A stretch of DNA of 9,237 nucleotides from Clostridia bacterium (GTDB lineage Bacteria; Bacillota_A; Clostridia; Christensenellales; Aristaeellaceae). The translations under genes were made by a program, and so were the position numbers. The stretch spans positions 1 to 9,237 of the forward strand of contig JAFUPT010000184.1 of the NCBI GenBank assembly GCA_017481065.1. Direction: 5' to 3'. Shown here one piece after another: positions 5,921 through 9,237 of this stretch. The stretch's first letter is position 1. Each line of letters opens with the position of its first letter. The notes beneath the pieces were generated by a model that was not told the origin of the DNA, ran no database searches, and was given only the letters and a program-made list of their open reading frames with translations.

Positions 5921-6355
5921 TCAGAACGGAAGCTCGTCGTCGTCAACCTCCATAAAATCGCCGGCGGGCGCAGCCTGTCTCGGTGCGGGGGCCGGTGCTG
6001 CAGGTGCGGAATATCCGCCGCCGCTGCGCTGGCCATCATCCCGGGAGCCCAGGAATTCTACGCTGTCTGCCACGACCTCGGTGATATAGCGCTTCGTGCC
6101 GTCCTGCGCATCATAGGAACGGACCTGAATGCTGCCTTCCACCGCGACCTTGCGACCCTTGGAGAGATAGCGGGAGCAGAGCTCCGCGGTCTGTCTCCAG
6201 CAAACGACCGGAATGAAATCCGCTTCACGCACGCCCTGCGCATTCGCAAAACGGCGCTGCACCGCCACCGTGAAGTTGCACTTCATGATGCCGCTGGAAG
6301 TGGTCATGGTTTCCGGGTCCCTTGCCAGGTTTCCGATCAAAATAGCTTTGTTCAT
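5921..6355 (-). CDS. ssb: Single-stranded DNA-binding protein SSB
   Basis: SSB coats single-stranded DNA during replication, repair and recombination and recruits partner enzymes through its acidic tip. The 144-residue protein has an N-terminal OB fold (MNKAILIGNLARDPE, NFTVAVQRRF, FIPVVCWR, LSKGRKVAVEGSIQVRSY, VADSVEFL) to about residue 103. A flexible Gly/Ala/Pro linker follows, then the partner-binding tail DDDELPF. The start at 6355 is preceded by a modest GAGGTG. It lies between rpsF and rpsR, a widely conserved Firmicute order. Confidence 0.97.
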   Translation of the reverse strand: MNKAILIGNLARDPETMTTSSGIMKCNFTVAVQRRFANAQGVREADFIPVVCWRQTAELCSRYLSKGRKVAVEGSIQVRSYDAQDGTKRYITEVVADSVEFLGSRDDGQRSGGGYSAPAAPAPAPRQAAPAGDFMEVDDDELPF

Positions 6356-6387
6356 GGTTGAGCACCTCTGCCTAGCAAACCTTCGGC

Positions 6388-6813
6388 TTATTCAGCTTCG
6401 GATTCGGGCTTTTCGTCGTCAACAACTACTGCTGCGGGAGCTTCAACTACAACAGCTTCTTCAGCTGCCGGAGCTGCTGCTTCGCGTGCGGCGTAGGGCT
6501 TCAGCGGTTCGCGCTTGGCCGGTACTTCGCCTTCGTAGCGGATTACGAGAGAGCGCAGGATCTTGTCGTTGATCTGGAAATTACGCTCCAGCTCCTTCGG
6601 CAGTTCTGCGGGGGCCTTGATGTACATAAGTACATAATAGCCTTCGGTCTTGTAATTGATGGCATAGGCCAGACGACGCTTGCCCCACTCATCTACGCGG
6701 TCGATTTCGCCGCCGTTCTTCTTGACCAGATCGGAAAAACGATCGATCAGCTCTACGCGAGCGCTGTCTTCCAGCGTTGCGTCAATAACGTACATGACTT
6801 CGTACTGATTCAT
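6388..6813 (-). CDS. rpsF: Small ribosomal subunit protein S6 (bS6) with an acidic Ala/Glu-rich tail
   Basis: S6 assembles with S18 on the 30S platform. The 141-residue product opens MNQYEVMYVIDATLED, and shows GGEIDRVDEWGKRRLAYAIN and GYYVLMYIKAP, all typical of S6. The family core ends near residue 100. The remaining 40 or so residues are a low-complexity Ala/Glu/Val tail ending ESEAE, longer than the common roughly 95-residue Firmicute S6. The start at 6813 has a perfect AAGGAGGTGA (complement of 6819-6828). The open frame runs upstream to 7083, but that part crosses the promoter and a repeat and is not coding. First gene of rpsF-ssb-rpsR. Confidence 0.97.
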   Translation of the reverse strand: MNQYEVMYVIDATLEDSARVELIDRFSDLVKKNGGEIDRVDEWGKRRLAYAINYKTEGYYVLMYIKAPAELPKELERNFQINDKILRSLVIRYEGEVPAKREPLKPYAAREAAAPAAEEAVVVEAPAAVVVDDEKPESEAE

Positions 6814-6830
6814 GTTTTTCACCTCCTTAT

Positions 6831-6870
6831 GGACTTCGGCCACGGCCAGGTTATTATCCGTGGCAAGGAT
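6831..6870 (-). promoter_or_regulatory. Candidate S6:S18 autoregulatory RNA in the rpsF leader
   Basis: The rpsF leader can form a hairpin on the minus strand: GCCACGG (6858-6864) with CCGTGGC (6839-6845), loop of 12 bases. Below the stem, CUU can pair with AAG, leaving a bulge made of CCG or CG. Published rpsF leaders bind the S6:S18 complex through a hairpin with a conserved CCG like its 16S rRNA site. The resemblance in position and CCG is what I see; equivalence is inferred. Confidence 0.55.
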
Positions 6871-6883
6871 GCGCCAATAATTT

Positions 6884-6911
6884 ATTATACTTATTTTGTC
6901 AAAGAAATCAA
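6884..6911 (-). promoter_or_regulatory. Promoter of the rpsF-ssb-rpsR operon
   Basis: Minus-strand -35 TTGATT (6906-6911), 16-base spacer and perfect -10 TATAAT (6884-6889). The transcript would start near 6877, giving a leader of about 63 bases that contains the candidate S6:S18 hairpin. Confidence 0.7.
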
Positions 6912-7025
6912 GGGCAGAAATGTGAAATTTCGTAAAAAAGTGACAAAGAAAGGAAGGCACAAGGGTACTCTGTTCCCCGGAAACCTCACAAAAGGCACGC
7001 TTTGCGTGCCTGATAATTATATTAT

Positions 7026-7056
7026 GCAAATCGCGCCGCCGAATGGCGCGATTTGC
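7026..7056. repeat. GCAAATCG hairpin, copy 4
   Basis: A 31-base element with GCAAATCGCGCCG and TGGCGCGATTTGC arms. The T-A pair of copy 1 at arm position 9 is a C-G pair here, a compensatory change. Confidence 0.8.
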
Positions 7057-7069
7057 TTTACAGGGGGTT

Positions 7070-7092
7070 CCAAGGGGGATCATCCCCCTTGG
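7070..7092. repeat. CCAAGGGGG palindrome, copy beside the Cys-rich gene
   Basis: A 23-base palindrome with centre GATCAT rather than GATGAT, i.e. the copy is inverted relative to 1731-1753. It lies 26 bases past the stop codon of the Cys-rich gene. Confidence 0.8.
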
Positions 7093-7117
7093 CGGGGTCC
7101 GGGGCAGGACCCCCTGG

Positions 7118-7906
7118 TCAGTTCAGCTTAATCAGCGTCAGCTTGAAAACATCGGTGCTCTCCGAGCAGCCGGTGAGGGAAACATCCTCGGAGCTCACCA
7201 GCCGCAGCACGCTGTTGGGGAAGGCATGGAAGATCAGGTGCGCGGAGGAAGCATTGGTGGTGCCGTCGGACAGGGTGGCCACATCCTGGGCGGATTCTTC
7301 CAGAATCTCGCCGTTCAGGGTGAGGAACATCCGGGTGGAAACGGTCTGCATCGCCGGCACATGGGTGGTGTGGATGGCCATGTAGGTGCCGGGACGGCGG
7401 ATCAGTATGCCGTGCTCGCTGCACATGAAGCAATCATGGTTGGCGTCCGAGGCAGTGAGCTCCACCGCATCGCCGCCGGCCACCATCAGCGGGGTAGCCG
7501 CGCTGAAATGGGCGCTGCTGGTGCTCAGGTTGCTGGAGGAGCTGGAAACAGTGGCGCAGCAGCATCCGCATCCACCGCAGCTGCCGCATCCGCAGCCATT
7601 ATTGCAGCCGCAATTGCTCCAACCGGAGCCGCTGCGGCCCCAATTGCTCCAGGAACTGCTGCCCCAGCCCCAGTGCTTCCGGCATTTCCGGCCGGAACAG
7701 GTGTCATCGCAGATGCAGGGGCCGCAGGGACCCGTGTAGAAGGGAAAGTCGCGGAAATTCCGGGAATTGCTGCTGCAGCCACATCCGCAGCCACAGCCAT
7801 TATTGCAGCCGCATCCGCAGTGGGTCAGCGGACCGGAAACGCTGTTGAGCACGCCGAAGTTATTGCAGCCGGAACATCCGGAACACGAATTATTTGAACA
7901 TGCCAC
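7118..7906 (-). CDS. Cys/Gly-rich protein with C-terminal BclA/C1q-like jelly-roll domain; possible spore-surface protein
   Basis: The 262-residue product has no gene name I recognise. Residues 1-117 hold about 25 cysteines in C-G-C and C-N-N-G-C patterns, including two CGCNNGCGCG-type blocks (near 32-40 and 99-107) separated by a GPCGPC segment and a Trp/Ser/Gly stretch (79-97). After a Ser-rich hinge (121-131), residues 135-262 look like a jelly-roll domain of the BclA/C1q type: GILIRRPGTYMAIHTTHVP, FLTLNGEIL, VLRLVS. Such domains cap exosporium filaments; Cys-rich proteins cross-link spore coats. I infer a surface or spore-layer role. The start is GTG at 7904-7906, 9 bases after AAAGGAG (7916-7922); a longer frame from TTG at 7954 crosses the ribosome binding site and is rejected. 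No signal peptide is visible, which fits coat proteins deposited from the mother cell. A repeat-derived neighbour gives no functional clue. Confidence 0.8.
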   Translation of the reverse strand: MACSNNSCSGCSGCNNFGVLNSVSGPLTHCGCGCNNGCGCGCGCSSNSRNFRDFPFYTGPCGPCICDDTCSGRKCRKHWGWGSSSWSNWGRSGSGWSNCGCNNGCGCGSCGGCGCCCATVSSSSSNLSTSSAHFSAATPLMVAGGDAVELTASDANHDCFMCSEHGILIRRPGTYMAIHTTHVPAMQTVSTRMFLTLNGEILEESAQDVATLSDGTTNASSAHLIFHAFPNSVLRLVSSEDVSLTGCSESTDVFKLTLIKLN

Positions 7907-7910
7907 AGGA

Positions 7911-7979
7911 AATTTCTCCTTTCGTCCGGGCGCTTCTTCGCCCGAGGGGTTCAATGCATCTTATGCGAAAGGAGAAATT
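7911..7979 (-). promoter_or_regulatory. Perfect inverted repeat that would bury the ribosome binding site of the Cys-rich gene
   Basis: AATTTCTCCTTTCG (7911-7924) is exactly complementary to CGAAAGGAGAAATT (7966-7979). In the minus-strand transcript the second-transcribed arm contains the whole ribosome binding site AAAGGAG (7916-7922), four bases before the GTG. Between the arms lies a second hairpin, CGGGCG with CGCCCG (7939-7944 with 7927-7932), loop AAGAAG. If the transcript starts upstream of 7979, translation would be blocked until the stem opens. If it starts between the arms, the repeat would be a DNA site instead. Confidence 0.65.
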
Positions 7980-7983
7980 GGGT
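7958..7983 (-). promoter_or_regulatory. Possible sporulation-type promoter (sigma-E/K-like) of the Cys-rich gene
   Basis: On the minus strand AC (7982-7983) stands 16 bases before CATAAGAT (7958-7965), close to the AC-N16-CATAnnnT form of late mother-cell promoters. The match is short and could be chance. It would place the start of transcription between the two arms of the inverted repeat. Confidence 0.25.
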
Positions 7984-8160
7984 GCGGGGAAGGCGCCAAA
8001 GGGACGCCGGGGGAACGCTTAGAGGCGTTGCCCCTAAGAACCCCACCAGGGGGAGAGCCTCCCCCTGGACCCCGCAGTATAAGGCACGCATTCGCGCGCC
8101 TTGAATTTTCTTTGCTGCGGATGCACAAGGGCATCATGCCCTTGAGCAGGGTGCAGGGAC
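7981..8160. other. Palindrome-rich gap upstream of the Cys-rich gene, no gene
   Basis: Contains GGCGTTGCCCC-type arms around 8018-8036, a diverged 23-base palindrome CCAGGGGGAGAGCCTCCCCCTGG (8046-8068), GGCACGC...GCGCGCC (8083-8100) and AAGGGCATCATGCCCTT (about 8127-8143). These belong to the same mosaic as the other gaps. No coding sequence is supported. Confidence 0.65.
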
Positions 8161-8172
8161 AGCGTTCCCCAC

Positions 8173-8208
8173 AAAAAAGTTGCCGCCGACACCTTCCGTG
8201 CCGACGGC
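8173..8208 (-). terminator. Intrinsic terminator of the candidate noncoding RNA
   Basis: On the minus strand GCCGTCGGCAC (8198-8208) pairs with GTGTCGGCGGC (8182-8192) around a 5-base loop, 11 pairs including two wobbles, then AAC and six Ts (8173-8178). Confidence 0.88.
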
Positions 8209-8902
8209 ATTGAGTTCTATTATTTGGTTTTCGCGGCTGGTATTCCGCTTTGCCCTTAAACAATGCGCTTCCAGTAAACCGGGATTATCATATGCTTCCT
8301 GCCGATTTTTCACGTTTTCCGGCGCGTTTCGGTCTTAAACATGCATTCCGTTTTCTTGCTCTCTTGCGGATTCCGGATCTATCTTGGTTCTTGTTCTTGC
8401 ATCAGGGTTTCTGTTTTCAGTTGGTTATTGCTTTCTGATATTTATTGGATGTGCATTGATCAGATTCCAATTTCTTCCATGCTGAATGTTTCAGTTTCCT
8501 GTTATTCTTTCCGGATTCCTTTGCCTGGTTCTTATCCTTGAAATTCTGTTCAGGAGATTTTGTCTCCCGTTCTTACCCTTTGAATTTCTCGTCTTCAAAG
8601 GCTTTCTTGGATTTATTTTACCGGCACAACTGCATGTTTCTTTGCCTTCTGTACGCCACGCAATTATCGGGGGTCAGCGCGTTGATTTATCTTAAAACAT
8701 TGCGCGGGGCAAAGCCATATACCAATTGTGTCTTTTCTGTGTTGTTCAATGGTATCGCCCCTTTCTCTTTTTCGTAGCTTACCGGGTGACTGGTCCTATA
8801 TTTCGGTCTTGCTTTCCGGGGGGATTTTCAAATCCAGCGTCCCGGCCTACCGAAATGAAAGCGACTCTGCGCTCGGTTCTCTTTTTTGATCTTCCTTGGC
8901 TC
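8173..8902 (-). ncRNA. Candidate large structured noncoding RNA, about 730 nt
   Basis: A consensus promoter (8909-8937) and a strong terminator (8173-8208) bound a stretch with no credible gene. It is more A/T-rich than the neighbouring genes and purine-rich in the transcript. Many nested helices are visible by eye: 8849-8856 with 8800-8807, enclosing 8841-8845 with 8816-8820 and 8831-8835 with 8822-8826; 8757-8761 with 8706-8710, enclosing 8747-8755 with 8719-8728; 8699-8704 with 8659-8664; 8594-8601 with 8577-8584; 8563-8567 with 8553-8557; 8490-8494 with 8482-8486; 8276-8280 and 8271-8274 with 8226-8230 and 8237-8240. I see no RNase P, tmRNA, 6S or rRNA signature. The size recalls the ornate large RNAs (OLE, ROOL, GOLLD), but I cannot assign a class. 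A decayed gene is the main alternative. Confidence 0.65.
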
Positions 8903-8908
8903 GCATTT

Positions 8909-8937
8909 ATAATACCACGTTTCCTCAGTTTTGTCAA
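8909..8937 (-). promoter_or_regulatory. Promoter of the candidate noncoding RNA
   Basis: Minus-strand TTGACA (8932-8937) and TATTAT (8909-8914) with a 17-base spacer, in an A/T-rich setting. Transcription should start near 8902. No start codon with a ribosome binding site follows closely. Confidence 0.82.
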
Positions 8938-8970
8938 CAAGTTTTTTACAATTTCCGAAGAAAAATTATG

Positions 8971-8994
8971 CGAACAGTACAAAGAAACTGTTCG
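8971..8994. promoter_or_regulatory. Inverted repeat CGAACAGT/ACTGTTCG upstream of the noncoding RNA promoter
   Basis: Two perfect 8-base arms separated by 8 bases, centred about 45 bases upstream of the -35 box. The position fits an activator or regulator site. A weak terminator of an upstream minus-strand unit is possible, since TTTTT appears several bases after the hairpin. Confidence 0.45.
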
Positions 8995-9129
8995 TAATAT
9001 GACATAACGCGAATGATGTAATTTCAGTTCGCCGGAATGTTAGGGAAATTCCGAACGGCAGGAGCGCAGCGGTCGCCGGCAGTGGCGCATAAAAACAAAA
9101 AATCCGAACAATGGGGGAGATGCTGGGAG
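8995..9129. other. Gap with a small hairpin, nothing else recognised
   Basis: CGGAAT and ATTCCG near 9033-9053 can pair across 9 bases. I see no gene, promoter or known RNA here. Confidence 0.4.
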
Positions 9130-9134
9130 GTACG

Positions 9135-9220
9135 CTGGGGCTCTGCCCCAGACCCCGGCAGGGACCCTGCCAGAGGGCTCTGCCCTCTGGACTCCCGCCA
9201 AGGGGGATGATCCCCCTTGG
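9135..9220. repeat. Four tandem GC-rich palindromes at the right edge
   Basis: Consecutive palindromes: CTGGGGCTCTGCCCCAG (9135-9151), GGCAGGGACCCTGCC (9157-9171), CCAGAGGGC...GCCCTCTGG (9170-9190) and the 23-base CCAAGGGGG unit (9198-9220). The last is followed by AACCCTCAGTAAAG, as in the other copies, then the window ends. No gene is seen. Confidence 0.8.
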
Positions 9221-9237
9221 AACCCTCAGTAAAGCAA

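Larger units (their letters stand above)
6960..7117. other. Repeat-filled gap between the rpsF promoter and the Cys-rich gene
   Basis: No gene. It contains GGCACGC...GCGTGCC (6994-7010), a GCAAATCG hairpin copy (7026-7056), the 23-base CCAAGGGGG palindrome in the opposite reading (7070-7092) and GGGGTCC...GGACCCC (7094-7113). The last two stand directly after the stop codon of the Cys-rich gene and could end its transcript, though no T-run follows. Confidence 0.65.

Noticed and set aside
6814..7083. N-terminal extension of rpsF in the same open frame
   Set aside because: It crosses the promoter, the leader hairpin and a repeat; the MNQYEVMY start has a perfect ribosome binding site and matches S6 proteins.
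7043..7897. A 284-codon plus-strand frame opposite the Cys-rich gene
   Set aside because: It is Ala/Gly-rich through complementarity with Gly/Cys codons, starts inside a repeat and lacks a ribosome binding site.
7907..7954. Longer Cys-rich protein starting at TTG 7954
   Set aside because: The extra codons run through the AAAGGAG site that serves the GTG at 7904-7906, and no ribosome binding site precedes the TTG.
8779..8982. A 67-codon minus-strand frame at the noncoding RNA promoter
   Set aside because: Its start lies upstream of the predicted transcription start and it spans the -35 and -10 boxes; no ribosome binding site is visible.
8971..8994. LexA (SOS) box
   Set aside because: CGAAC and GTTCG are present but separated by 14 bases instead of 4, so it does not fit the Gram-positive LexA site.
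8250..9007. Several 60-93 codon plus-strand frames
   Set aside because: No ribosome binding sites or family motifs. They lie antisense to the promoter-to-terminator noncoding unit and overlap each other in different frames.
181..9237. CRISPR array
   Set aside because: The repeats are scattered between genes, differ in type and lack regular spacers or cas genes.

Overview
The window looks like chromosome from an anaerobic, low-to-medium GC Firmicute, probably a Clostridia gut-type lineage. Reasons: near-perfect AAGGAGG ribosome binding sites, consensus sigma-A promoters (TTGACA-17-TATAAT), a pyruvate:ferredoxin oxidoreductase start, a zinc-type S18, and intergenic mosaics of short palindromic repeats typical of Clostridia. 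Genes favour codons ending in C or G; the 8.2-8.9 kb stretch is visibly more A/T-rich. The taxonomic call is an inference.

Layout, left to right. (1) 1-89, minus strand: the first 29 codons of a pyruvate:ferredoxin oxidoreductase gene with its own promoter and an operator-like palindrome. (2) 690-1688, plus: galE. (3) 2204-5300, plus: a methionine ABC importer split into two transcription units. metN-metI overlap and have a plain consensus promoter. metQ follows about 640 bases later with its own consensus promoter, a 30-residue leader peptide containing eight methionines, an intrinsic terminator and a competing antiterminator: the layout of ribosome-mediated attenuation sensing methionine. 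(4) 5626-6813, minus: the conserved rpsF-ssb-rpsR operon (S6, SSB, S18) with a promoter, a candidate S6:S18 autoregulatory leader and a terminator. (5) 7118-7906, minus: a Cys/Gly-rich protein with a C-terminal domain resembling the BclA/C1q-type jelly roll. Its ribosome binding site lies inside a perfect 14-bp inverted repeat. (6) About 8173-8902, minus: a roughly 730-nt transcription unit without a gene, bounded by a consensus promoter and a strong intrinsic terminator and rich in nested helices: a candidate large structured noncoding RNA.

Between genes lies a mosaic of recurring modules: a 23-bp CCAAGGGGG-type palindrome, a GGCACGC palindrome, a GGAGCTGTCACC-type unit and a 31-nt GCAAATCG hairpin. 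They occur in most large gaps and explain most of the noncoding DNA outside the regulatory elements.

The strongest discovery candidates are the Met-codon attenuator of metQ and the large noncoding RNA; next is the sequestered ribosome binding site of the Cys-rich surface-type protein. No searches or folding programs were run. All helices were paired by eye, and family names rest on recognised motifs.
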